45,605 bases of DNA. Source: Runella zeae DSM 19591. GTDB lineage: Bacteria > Bacteroidota > Bacteroidia > Cytophagales > Spirosomataceae. The stretch covers positions 1 to 45,605 of the forward strand of contig NZ_AUIF01000059.1 in assembly GCF_000423565.1 (NCBI RefSeq), read 5' to 3'. The notes beneath the pieces are model-generated. The model was not told where the DNA came from. It ran no database searches and saw only the letters and a list, made by a program, of their open reading frames with translations. Shown piece after piece: positions 35,265 to 43,217 of the stretch; position 1 is the stretch's first letter; every line of letters begins with the position of its first letter. The translations under genes and the position numbers were made by a program.

Positions 35265-35900
35265 ATGAAACAATTCAAACCGGAGTATTATCGATACCTT
35301 CCTCATTTCCAACCCAAAGACGGAACTTTTTTTGTTACGACACGGCTACACGGAAGCCTTCCCAAAGAAGCATTGGAACGATTAAGAGAAGAAAAAGAAC
35401 AAGCTTATAGAGATATTTTAGCTAATTCTAAAAGCGAAGAAGAAAGGAAAATTGCGGTACGAAATCTACACAAACGTCATTTTGCCAAATGGGATAAGTA
35501 CTTAGACCAAAACCCCAATGATCCCCAATGGCTCAAGCAGCCGGAAATTGCCCGCATTGTTATTGAAGCATTACATTTTTGGGATAAGAAATCTTACGAA
35601 CTCGTTTGTTATACCATCATGCCCAATCATTTTCATCTGGTTGTTGATACTTATGAATACAATAAGCCTCTCTACAGAATCATGCACAGTCTCAAAAGTT
35701 ATACTGCTAAGTTAGCCAACAAACTATTGAATCGAACGGGGACTTTTTGGCAAGAAGAAAGCTATGACCACGTCGTACGTAATGGTCAAGAATTGTATAA
35801 TATCAATAAGTACATTTTAGCAAATCCCGTTAAAGCAGGCCTTATCAACAACTGGGAAGAGTACCCTTTTTCTTATTTAAACCCCAAATACTTTGAATAA
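35265..35900 (+). CDS. REP-associated tyrosine transposase (RAYT, Y1/IS200-like)
   Basis: A 211-residue Y1 HUH transposase. The HUH motif is H122-F-H124 in CYTIMPNHFHLVVDTYEY. Candidate catalytic Tyr is Y146 in HSLKSYTAKLANKLL, followed by the RAYT-typical GTFWQEESYDHVVRNGQELYNINKYILANPVKAGLI. Such domesticated single-copy enzymes cleave and join single-stranded REP hairpins bearing a 5' GTAG-type tetranucleotide; they are not flanked by IS ends. GTAG-hairpin repeats are found here within 400 bp on each side. A long helical insertion at about 34-75 (LERLREEKEQAYRDILANSKSEEERK) separates the first strand from the HUH domain. Confidence 0.92.
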   Translation: MKQFKPEYYRYLPHFQPKDGTFFVTTRLHGSLPKEALERLREEKEQAYRDILANSKSEEERKIAVRNLHKRHFAKWDKYLDQNPNDPQWLKQPEIARIVIEALHFWDKKSYELVCYTIMPNHFHLVVDTYEYNKPLYRIMHSLKSYTAKLANKLLNRTGTFWQEESYDHVVRNGQELYNINKYILANPVKAGLINNWEEYPFSYLNPKYFE

Positions 35901-36189
35901 CCTGTAGCACGGACGTCCCGTCCGTAACAATATAGAGATTTGGTATTGAAAAGACGACGTCCCGTCCGTAACAATAATATATTGGTATTGACAAGATGGA
36001 CGTCCCGTCCGTAACAATAATATATTAGTCTTGGAAAGACGACGTCCCGTTCATAACGATAATATATTGGTATTGGAAAGACGACGTCCCGTCCGTAACA
36101 ATAATATATTGGTATTGGAAAGACGACGTCCCGTTCATAACGATAATATATTGGTATTGGAAAGACGGACGGGACGTCCGTGCTACAGG
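35901..36189 (+). repeat. REP-bounded tandem array C (42-bp period) with 25-bp terminal inverted repeats
   Basis: The first base follows the RAYT stop and the last lies 2 bp from the Lrp stop. Both ends carry perfect 25-bp inverted copies of a REP (35901-35925 and 36165-36189: GTAG plus stem CACGGACG/CGTCCGT). Between them ACGTCC cores recur at 35913, 35957, 36000, 36042, 36084 and 36126, with spacings of 44, 43, 42, 42 and 42 bp. The tail is AAC[A/G]ATAATATATTGGTA followed by TTGGAAA. Cores alternate between CCCGTCCGTAAC and CCCGTTCATAAC in the later units. Confidence 0.93.
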
Positions 36190-36191
36190 GA

Positions 36192-36653
36192 TTATACTTT
36201 GAGGGCTGTCTCGTGTTTGATTTCGCTCATCACAAAAATGCTATGCGTATTCCCAATACTATCCAAAGCCCCTAATTTTTCCATCAGAAATCGTTGGTAT
36301 TCGGGCATATCATTTACCACTACTTTTAGCATAAAATCATATTCTCCCGAAATATTATAACACTCCATTACCTCTTCAAACGTCATAACGGCCGACACAA
36401 ACTTCTCACCATTGGCCCGACTATGCTCCTTCAAAGAAACATTACAAAAAGCGACTAAATTTTTGCCAATGCCTTCTCTATCAACCAATGCCACATATTT
36501 CTTTATAACTCCTTCCCGCTCCAATTTGCGAACCCTCTCATATACAGGAGTGTATGACAAATTTAGTTGCGCCGCAAGCTCTTTAGTCGTCAAAAGTGCG
36601 TTTTGTTGCAGATAGCGTAAAATCCCTTTATCCGTAATATCCAACTTTATCAT
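36192..36653 (-). CDS. Lrp/AsnC family transcriptional regulator
   Basis: A 153-residue regulator. The N-terminal HTH (about 1-60) reads KLDITDKGILRYLQQNALLTTKELAAQLNLSYTPVYERVRKLEREGVI, followed by the RAM ligand/oligomer domain (FCNVSLKEHSRANGEKFVSAVMTFEEVMECYNISGEYDFMLKVVVNDM...). Lrp-family proteins respond to amino acids and usually regulate their own gene; a palindrome lies just upstream. Its 3' end abuts array C and it is convergent with the RAYT gene. Confidence 0.93.
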   Translation of the reverse strand: MIKLDITDKGILRYLQQNALLTTKELAAQLNLSYTPVYERVRKLEREGVIKKYVALVDREGIGKNLVAFCNVSLKEHSRANGEKFVSAVMTFEEVMECYNISGEYDFMLKVVVNDMPEYQRFLMEKLGALDSIGNTHSIFVMSEIKHETALKV

Positions 36654-36660
36654 ATAGACT

Positions 36661-36707
36661 TATTATATGGTTTATAAGATATAAAATCTTTATAAAGGTA
36701 ATAATAT
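36661..36707. promoter_or_regulatory. Possible Lrp operator upstream of the Lrp gene
   Basis: An imperfect palindrome with inner arms TTTATAAGAT (36671-36680) and ATCTTTATAAA (36686-36696) has matching outer flanks (TATTAT... and ...ATAATA). It begins 8 bp upstream of the Lrp start codon, a position fitting autoregulation. The rest of the gap to 36940 is AT-rich and presumably holds the ompA-like promoter; I see nothing else in it. Confidence 0.4.
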
Positions 36708-36940
36708 TTGAATTTTTATCTAAAAAATGTCAAAATATTAAACAAATCAACAAAAACGCCTTCACAACTTAATACCACCACCCCAATTCGAGCAAAATTT
36801 TCCACACAAAAAATTTTTCACTTTACCTAAACCACAACACCAAAAAGCATAATGCACTAATTGTCAAATAATTACAAAATACACAAATCCACAAGGTATG
36901 CTTTTTTAGTATTTCTTAATAAATCAAATTTCAAAAAATT

Positions 36941-37681
36941 ATGAAGACGCTAACCAAGTATATAGTTTTAGGTTATGTCACTTTGATAGCCACCTCTGCC
37001 CCTGAGGTTGCATTTTCTCAACAGTCAACTAAGAAAAAAAATACAACTACCAAAACCGATAAAACAAAGCTCAAAAGATCTCAAAAAGGAGCTTTGATTG
37101 GGGTAGGTGCTGGAGCTATCGTAGGAGGAATTATTGGCAAAAACAACAAAAATACCGCGATTGGAGCCATTATAGGTGCTACTGTAGGTGGTGCCGCTGG
37201 GGCAATAATAGGTCAACGTATGGACAAGCAAGCTGAAAGGCTAAAAGAAGATTTAGGTAAAACTGCAAGAGTAGAACGCGTAGGAGAAGGTGTAAAGCTT
37301 ACTTTCGACAACGCCCTTTTGTTTGATTTCGGCTCTTCATCACTACGTCCCGAAACCCAAGAAAGTCTCCGAAAAATGGCCAATACCCTCAAAGACGAAC
37401 AAAAGACTGAGCTTCTTGTAGAAGGACACACCGACAACGTAGGTTCTGAAGCTTTTAACAGAGACTTGTCCAACAAACGCGCTCAAGCCGTTGCCAATTT
37501 TTTGATTGGAGAAGGAGTTTCCACTAGTCGTTTCAAAGTCATTGGCCAAGGCGAAGCCAATCCTGTCGCTTCCAACAATACCGAAACAGGACGTCAACAA
37601 AATCGCCGGGTAGAAATTGGTCTTTATGCCAGCGAAGAAATGAAAAAAGCCGCTCAAAACGGCACTATCAGTCTTAGATAA
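36941..37681 (+). CDS. OmpA family protein with glycine-zipper segment
   Basis: A 246-residue envelope protein. After a signal peptide (cleavage near AFSQ-Q) and a basic Lys/Thr linker comes a glycine-zipper membrane segment (about 52-92, GVGAGAIVGGIIG, AIGAIIGATVGGAAGAIIG). Then follows the OmpA C-terminal peptidoglycan-binding domain (about 115-235) with DFGSSSLRPETQESL, VEGHTDNVGSEAFNRDLSNKRAQAVANFL and NRRVEIGL. It should tether the outer membrane to the wall. It is first of three closely spaced rightward envelope genes. Confidence 0.94.
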   Translation: MKTLTKYIVLGYVTLIATSAPEVAFSQQSTKKKNTTTKTDKTKLKRSQKGALIGVGAGAIVGGIIGKNNKNTAIGAIIGATVGGAAGAIIGQRMDKQAERLKEDLGKTARVERVGEGVKLTFDNALLFDFGSSSLRPETQESLRKMANTLKDEQKTELLVEGHTDNVGSEAFNRDLSNKRAQAVANFLIGEGVSTSRFKVIGQGEANPVASNNTETGRQQNRRVEIGLYASEEMKKAAQNGTISLR

Positions 37682-37745
37682 TCAATCATCAACAGTGCTA
37701 CGAAAACTAATAATTTTTTTGTAGCACTACAATCCCTCCACAACA

Positions 37746-38222
37746 ATGAAAAAGTTAAACATACTCCTCATCGCATTAGTCTCTTTACTATCTATTTCTG
37801 CTGCCTACTCACAAGATTACCGTACAGGTATTGGTCTTAGAGCAGGGAGCACCAATGGCCTCACTATCAAGCACTATACCAAGCCTCGCGTAGCTGTCGA
37901 AGGTATTATTTCCTCGCGCTGGAGAGGACTTGGATTCACGGGTTTGATTGAAGGTCATACACGCGCTTTTGATGTCAATCGTCTTAATTTTTACTACGGT
38001 GCAGGTGCTCATATTTACTTTTGGGGTGAAGGAAGACGCGGCTCATCTCCTTTTCCAGAACGTAATAGCGTAGTAGGACTAGATGGTATCTTAGGGCTAG
38101 AATATAACTTCCGCGAAATCCCTATCAATTTGAGTATTGACTGGAAACCTACCTTCAATTTCAACGTAGCTGACAATTTCTGGGGTGATGATGCCGCCCT
38201 TTCTATTCGCTACATATTTTGA
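37746..38222 (+). CDS. Small outer membrane beta-barrel protein, unknown function
   Basis: A 158-residue exported protein (signal peptide ending near AAYSQ). The mature part alternates polar and hydrophobic residues in short strands ending in aromatic residues (YRTGIGLRAGS, LNFYYGAGAHIYFW, GILGLEYNF, INLSIDWKPTFNF) and finishes DAALSIRYIF, with the terminal Phe usual for barrels folded by BAM. Length suggests an eight-stranded barrel. It is 64 bp after the OmpA-like gene. I do not recognise a specific family. Confidence 0.8.
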   Translation: MKKLNILLIALVSLLSISAAYSQDYRTGIGLRAGSTNGLTIKHYTKPRVAVEGIISSRWRGLGFTGLIEGHTRAFDVNRLNFYYGAGAHIYFWGEGRRGSSPFPERNSVVGLDGILGLEYNFREIPINLSIDWKPTFNFNVADNFWGDDAALSIRYIF

Positions 38223-38262
38223 TATAATTTTTCTAACCACTCACTAAAAATATCATAAAGCC

Positions 38263-38901
38263 ATGAAATTCAACCCAATATATCTTTTTTTAGGATTAAG
38301 TACTTTACTCTTTCAAGCCAATCTTAAGACTTATGCGCAAGATGCTTCAGCCCGTACAGGTATCAGAGGGGGACTCAATGTATCTAATCTTTATATCAAA
38401 GACGTGACTGACCGTAATCCTCGCTACGGATTTCATGTGGGTCTTTTTACGCAAGTACCTCTTATCAAAGGTATGCTTTACTTACAACCTGAGGTAGGAT
38501 ATTCTACCAAAGGCGTCACTGCTCGGTACAATTTGCTCAATGGCACATTTAGAGGACAAAATACCTTCAAAATGGATTACTTTGAAATCCCTGTATTAGC
38601 TACGCTCAAGGTTGGCAATTTTGTTGATATTCACGGTGGGCTTTACGGAGGTTTTTTAGTAAATGCTTCGACCGAAAGTAAAAGCGACGCAGGCTTTAAC
38701 GCCACCGTACTCAATCGCGACAATTTCAACAATTTTGACTATGGTCTTGCGGCTGGTTTAAGTATTTATTTTGGAAAAATAATGCTAGCTACTCGCTACA
38801 ACTATGGCCTACGCCCCGTAGCGTCAAGTACCGCAGCCAAAGTATTCCTAGACAATGCCAAAAATTCTGCCGCTCAGCTAAGCATAGGGTATACGTTTTA
38901 G
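38263..38901 (+). CDS. Porin-family outer membrane beta-barrel protein (PorT-like)
   Basis: A 212-residue exported barrel protein. It has a signal peptide ending near TYAQ and the Bacteroidota pattern GIRGGLNVSNLY, YGFHVGLFTQVPLI, LYLQPEVGYSTKGV, MDYFEIPVLATLKVG, then FDYGLAAGLSIYFGKIMLATRYNYGL, ending LSIGYTF. This is the OMP_b-brl_2 (PorT-type) superfamily. The specific role cannot be told. It lies 40 bp after the previous barrel gene and is probably cotranscribed, with a terminator after it. Confidence 0.88.
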   Translation: MKFNPIYLFLGLSTLLFQANLKTYAQDASARTGIRGGLNVSNLYIKDVTDRNPRYGFHVGLFTQVPLIKGMLYLQPEVGYSTKGVTARYNLLNGTFRGQNTFKMDYFEIPVLATLKVGNFVDIHGGLYGGFLVNASTESKSDAGFNATVLNRDNFNNFDYGLAAGLSIYFGKIMLATRYNYGLRPVASSTAAKVFLDNAKNSAAQLSIGYTF

Positions 38902-38928
38902 CCTCCATTACAACTACTCTATACAATC

Positions 38929-38955
38929 CCGTTTGGCGTAAGTCAAATGGGATTT
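38929..38955 (+). terminator. Terminator after the envelope gene cluster
   Basis: AATCCCGTTTG and CAAATGGGATT pair over 11 positions with one G-U pair and run into TTTTT. It lies 28 bp after the stop of the PorT-like gene. Confidence 0.8.
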
Positions 38956-39119
38956 TTTATGCATAACTCTATTAGACAAAATATCTATATTCTTTGATTG
39001 TCACCTCTCACATTTGTTTAACCCTTCTTCTTATACGTATTTATTTGCACAAATTATCTATTTTTATATTCATATATAGAATATTCATCTAAAAAAAAAG
39101 CTATCCGTATCTTTCTGTG

Positions 39120-39127
39120 TAAATTTG
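39120..39127 (+). promoter_or_regulatory. -7 promoter element (TAAATTTG) upstream of metH
   Basis: An exact TAnnTTTG lies 83 bp before the metH ATG. No clear -33 TTTG is present. If used, transcription would begin near 39133-39135. Confidence 0.4.
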
Positions 39128-39179
39128 TAGCTTGTTAAAGTGGACGCTACAAGCCTACTTTTGAGTTTGTGTTATAGGC
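39125..39179 (+). other. Possible structured leader of metH
   Basis: Two adjacent inverted repeats precede metH: TTGTAGC/GCTACAA (39125-39131 with 39146-39152) and GCCTA/TAGGC (39153-39157 with 39175-39179). I found no S-box core and no B12-box. The first arm overlaps the -7 element, so if that promoter is used the first hairpin would not be fully transcribed. Confidence 0.3.
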
Positions 39180-39210
39180 CTCGTTCCTGAATAAATTATA
39201 ATTTGTAAAA

Positions 39211-42200
39211 ATGCAAAACCCAGACATTCAAGAAATCCTCAAATCACGAATCCTTGTACTCGACGGTGCGATGGGTTCGATGATTCAGCGTTATAAATTG
39301 ACCGATGCCGATTATAGAGGCGAACGTTTCAAAGATTTCCCCCACGAACTCAAAGGCAACAATGACCTGCTGTCGTTGACGCGGCCCGATGTGATTCAAG
39401 AAATTCATGAAGCTTATCTGGAAGCAGGGGCAGACATTATCGAAACCAATACTTTTAGTGGTACCACTATCGCTATGGCCGATTATCACATGGAAGACTT
39501 GGTATATGAGCTTAATTATGAATCGGCTCAGCTAGCCCGTCACGCTTGTGATAAATACATCGCTGCCAATCCCGATAAGCCACGCTTTGTAGCGGGGTCG
39601 ATTGGGCCTACCAACCGCACCGCGTCGCTTTCTCCCGATGTAAACGACCCTGGCTACCGTGCCGTTACTTTTGATGAATTGGTAGATGCTTATTATGAAC
39701 AAGTGCAAGCCTTGGTAGATGGTGGTTCGGATATATTATTGGTCGAAACCATTTTTGATACTTTGAATGCCAAAGCCGCTTTGTACGCGATTGATTTGTA
39801 CTTTGATGATGTCAAAAAAGGAACGATTCGGGCTATCAATGGAGCATTTACGCCTCAAGCTATAAATACTACGAAAACGCAATTGCCTATCATGGTGTCG
39901 GGAACGATTACGGATGCTTCTGGCCGTACGCTTTCAGGACAGACTACAGAAGCTTTCTTGACGTCGGTATCGCATATGCCCCTGCTCTCCGTGGGTCTCA
40001 ACTGCGCCCTTGGTGCTGACTTAATGCGCCCGTATGTTCAAACTCTCGCCAATCAAGCGCCGTTTTATACCTCAGCTCACCCCAACGCAGGCTTACCCAA
40101 CGAAATGGGCGAATATGACCAAAGTCCCGAACAAATGGCGGTGATTATTGACGATTTCTTAAAAAATCGTTTTATCAATATCATCGGCGGATGCTGCGGT
40201 ACTACCCCACCCCATATCAAAGCCATTGCCGACGTAGCAGCCAAATACGAACCTCGTGATATTCCCGAAAACGACCATGTCCAAAAACTATCAGGACTAG
40301 AACCCCTAAAAATCACGAAGGAGACCAACTTTGTCAATATTGGGGAGCGGTGTAATGTGACAGGTTCCAAAAAATTTGCACGCCTCGTCCGCGAAGGCAA
40401 CTATGATGCCGCTATTGCAGTAGCACGCGAGCAGGTAGATTCGGGAGCACAAGTTCTGGACATCAACATGGATGAAGGGATGATTGACGGCGTGCAAGCC
40501 ATGACGAAGTTTTGCAATTTATTGATGGCCGAGCCTGATATTGCCCGTGTTCCTTTCATGGTCGATTCGTCTAAGTGGGAGGTGATTGAGGCGGGTCTAA
40601 AATGTTTGCAAGGCAAAGCCATCGTCAATTCTATCTCACTGAAAGAAGGAGAAGAGAAGTTTATCCAACAAGCCGAAAAAGTAAAACGCTACGGTGCATC
40701 GGTCGTAGTGATGGCTTTTGACGAAGTAGGCCAAGCCGACAATTATGAGCGCCGTATCGAAATCTGCGAACGCGCCTATTGGATTTTGGTAAATAAAGTA
40801 GGATTCCCTCCGCAAGACATCATCTTTGACCCCAATATCCTGACCGTAGGTACGGGTATGGAAGAGCACAACAACTACGCTGTTGATTTTATCAACGCTA
40901 CTCGTTGGATTAAAGAGCATTTGCCTTATGCCAAAGTAAGTGGAGGAGTCTCAAACGTATCCTTTTCATTCAGAGGGAATGAGCTTGTTCGTGAGGCAAT
41001 CCATACGGTATTTTTATACTATGCTATCAAAGCAGGGATGGATATGGGTATTGTCAATGCAGGGCAGTTGGGGGTTTATGACGACCTCCCCAAAGATATG
41101 CTCGAACATTGCGAAGATCTGATTCTCAACCGTCGCCCTGATGCTACCGAAAGGATGTTGGCCTTTGCCGAAACCGTAAAATCTAAAGGTAAAGAACAAG
41201 TAGTAGATAATGCTTGGCGCGCTCAACCCGTCTCCAAACGCCTCGAACATGCCCTCATCAAAGGACTGACTGAGTTTATAGATGAAGACGTAGAAGAAGC
41301 TCGTGCTCAGTCGAGCCGCCCACTTGATGTGATTGAAGGCCCACTTATGGATGGTATGAACGTGGTTGGTGACTTATTTGGGGAAGGAAAAATGTTTTTG
41401 CCCCAAGTAGTAAAATCAGCCCGAGTCATGAAAAAAGCGGTAGCTTATCTTACGCCTTTCATCGAAGCTGAAAAAGCTGGCGGCGCTGCCGCCGCTGGCA
41501 AAATCTTGATGGCTACGGTAAAAGGAGACGTACACGACATCGGCAAAAATATAGTGGGCGTAGTACTTGGCTGCAACAACTACGAAATCATTGACTTAGG
41601 AGTAATGGTGCCTACCGATAAAATTTTGGCTGCTGCCAAAGAACACAACGTGGACATCATTGGTCTATCGGGTTTGATTACGCCTTCACTCGATGAAATG
41701 GTAGGCGTGGCCAAAGAAATGGAACGCCAAGGTTTTAAATTACCATTACTCATCGGAGGAGCTACTACTTCACGGATTCATACGGCCGTAAAAATCGACC
41801 CTCATTATAGCGGCCCCGTTATCCATGTGTTGGATGCGAGTCGTGCGGTACCGGTGGCTGGAAAATTGACCCAAAATGAACAGACTTACGCCGACGTTTT
41901 GACTGACATCAAAAAAGAATACGCTAAACTTCGTGAGGACCACGCCAAACGCCAACAAGCGAAAGAAGCCGTAACATTGGAGGCAGCAAGAGCCAACAAA
42001 ACTAAGATTGATTGGGAAAATTTTGAGCCTACCAAACCGAAGTTTTTGGGTAATAAGTATTTCTATGACTACCCGCTCGAAGACATTGCCAAATACATAG
42101 ACTGGACTCCTTTTTTCCAAACTTGGCAGCTGCATGGTAAATACCCCAAGATTTTTGAGGATGCGACTGTAGGAGCAGAAGCTAAGAAATTGTACGATGA

Positions 42201-43020
42201 TGCCAAAGCAATGTTAGCCGAAATCATCAAAAACAAATCTCTGAAAGCCAACGCAGTCATTGGTTTTTATCCTGCCAATTCGGTAGAAGATGATATTGTT
42301 TTGCATGAGTTTGAAGAATTGGAAGTAAGTTTTGCAGGGCAGGGCCAAGCCAAACGAAAAGATTTTAGAGTCAAAAATCTTGACTTGGAGACTTCTAGCC
42401 TCACGCAAACAGTACTACACAACTTACGTCAACAAAATCAAAAAGCGGCCAATCTTCCCAATTTGTGCCTTTCTGACTATATAATGCCAGCCTCGGCCAA
42501 ACGTACCGATTATATAGGCGCTTTTGCCGTCACTGCGGGTATTGGTATCGAAGCATTATTGGAAAAATACGAAGCCGACCATGACGACTACAGTAGCATC
42601 ATGCTCAAAGCTGTCGCCGACCGCTTAGCCGAAGCTTTTACAGAACTGATGCACGAACGTGTCCGTAAGGAGTTTTGGGGCTATGCTCAAGAAGAAACAT
42701 TCAGCAATGAAGAATTGATTTCCGAAAAATACCAAGGTATTCGTCCAGCACCAGGCTACCCTGCTTGCCCCGACCATACCGAAAAACGTACGTTGTTTGA
42801 CCTCCTAGATGCGGAAGCTCAAGTAGGAATTGAATTGACCGAAAGCTTTGCGATGTATCCTGCTAGTTCAGTGAGTGGGTGGTATTTTGCGCACCCTGCC
42901 TCTCGGTACTTTGCCCTTGGCAAAATCGCCAAAGACCAAGTCGAAGACTATTCACTCCGTAAAAACATGAGCCTCGAAGACACCGAACGCTGGCTAGCTC
43001 CTGTGTTGAATTATGATTAA
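39211..43020 (+). CDS. metH: Cobalamin-dependent methionine synthase (MetH), full length
   Basis: A 1269-residue four-module enzyme that methylates homocysteine with methyltetrahydrofolate through methylcobalamin. The homocysteine module (about 1-345) has zinc ligands C265, C328 and C329, spaced as in E. coli C247/C310/C311. The folate module (about 375-640) starts [16 protein letters not shown]. The B12 module (about 675-920) has H775 in GDVHDIGKN, the cobalt-ligating His. The C-terminal activation module (about 950-1269) holds [12 protein letters not shown] for SAM binding. It complements metX upstream in the same pathway. The 3' end is partly duplicated downstream. Confidence 0.98.
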   Translation: MQNPDIQEILKSRILVLDGAMGSMIQRYKLTDADYRGERFKDFPHELKGNNDLLSLTRPDVIQEIHEAYLEAGADIIETNTFSGTTIAMADYHMEDLVYELNYESAQLARHACDKYIAANPDKPRFVAGSIGPTNRTASLSPDVNDPGYRAVTFDELVDAYYEQVQALVDGGSDILLVETIFDTLNAKAALYAIDLYFDDVKKGTIRAINGAFTPQAINTTKTQLPIMVSGTITDASGRTLSGQTTEAFLTSVSHMPLLSVGLNCALGADLMRPYVQTLANQAPFYTSAHPNAGLPNEMGEYDQSPEQMAVIIDDFLKNRFINIIGGCCGTTPPHIKAIADVAAKYEPRDIPENDHVQKLSGLEPLKITKETNFVNIGERCNVTGSKKFARLVREGNYDAAIAVAREQVDSGAQVLDINMDEGMIDGVQAMTKFCNLLMAEPDIARVPFMVDSSKWEVIEAGLKCLQGKAIVNSISLKEGEEKFIQQAEKVKRYGASVVVMAFDEVGQADNYERRIEICERAYWILVNKVGFPPQDIIFDPNILTVGTGMEEHNNYAVDFINATRWIKEHLPYAKVSGGVSNVSFSFRGNELVREAIHTVFLYYAIKAGMDMGIVNAGQLGVYDDLPKDMLEHCEDLILNRRPDATERMLAFAETVKSKGKEQVVDNAWRAQPVSKRLEHALIKGLTEFIDEDVEEARAQSSRPLDVIEGPLMDGMNVVGDLFGEGKMFLPQVVKSARVMKKAVAYLTPFIEAEKAGGAAAAGKILMATVKGDVHDIGKNIVGVVLGCNNYEIIDLGVMVPTDKILAAAKEHNVDIIGLSGLITPSLDEMVGVAKEMERQGFKLPLLIGGATTSRIHTAVKIDPHYSGPVIHVLDASRAVPVAGKLTQNEQTYADVLTDIKKEYAKLREDHAKRQQAKEAVTLEAARANKTKIDWENFEPTKPKFLGNKYFYDYPLEDIAKYIDWTPFFQTWQLHGKYPKIFEDATVGAEAKKLYDDAKAMLAEIIKNKSLKANAVIGFYPANSVEDDIVLHEFEELEVSFAGQGQAKRKDFRVKNLDLETSSLTQTVLHNLRQQNQKAANLPNLCLSDYIMPASAKRTDYIGAFAVTAGIGIEALLEKYEADHDDYSSIMLKAVADRLAEAFTELMHERVRKEFWGYAQEETFSNEELISEKYQGIRPAPGYPACPDHTEKRTLFDLLDAEAQVGIELTESFAMYPASSVSGWYFAHPASRYFALGKIAKDQVEDYSLRKNMSLEDTERWLAPVLNYD

Positions 43021-43118
43021 ATGGCTAACGCAGGCAGGGTTTCGACCCCTGCCTGCGTTTTCTGTGTTTTTATCACCAAACGCTGCATAGCTCCTGTGTT
43101 GAATTATGATTAAATGGC
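42986..43118 (+). repeat. Tandem duplication of the metH 3' end
   Basis: Positions 42986-43025 (last codons of metH and stop) recur at 43079-43118 with 38 of 40 bases identical, including an exact 31-bp stretch (42995-43025 and 43088-43118). The period is 93 bp. The terminator that follows metH is also present twice, so the whole gene-end cassette was copied. Confidence 0.9.
43027..43059. terminator. First terminator between metH and the acyl-CoA mutase gene
   Basis: A 13-bp stem (AACGCAGGCAGGG / CCCTGCCTGCGTT) with a 7-nt loop begins 6 bp after the metH stop and is followed by TTTTCTGTGTTTTT. Confidence 0.88.
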
Positions 43119-43141
43119 CAACGGGGACGGGTTCCAAAGCT

Positions 43142-43176
43142 AACGCAGGCAGGGTTTCGAACCCCCTGCCTGCGTT
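43142..43176. terminator. Second, duplicated terminator
   Basis: The same 13-bp stem recurs (43142-43154 with 43164-43176) with a slightly longer loop. A third, partial arm (CCCTGCTTGCGTTTTTTG near 43190-43207) follows, just before the mutase stop codon at 43218. Converging genes can use all of them. Confidence 0.85.
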
Positions 43177-43217
43177 TTCTGTCTCGAACCCTGCTTGCGT
43201 TTTTTGCATTTTTTTTA

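Noticed and set aside
35901-36189. Array C as a CRISPR array
   Set aside because: Units abut with no unique spacers, the whole 42-bp unit is repeated, and no cas genes are present.
36031-36360. Open frame with a 14-residue repeat (ERRRPV... type)
   Set aside because: It is array C read in one frame and runs on antisense into the Lrp gene.
38902-39210. Cobalamin riboswitch upstream of metH
   Set aside because: I looked for a B12-box and the usual long multi-stem layout and found neither; the gap has only about 250 bp after the terminator.
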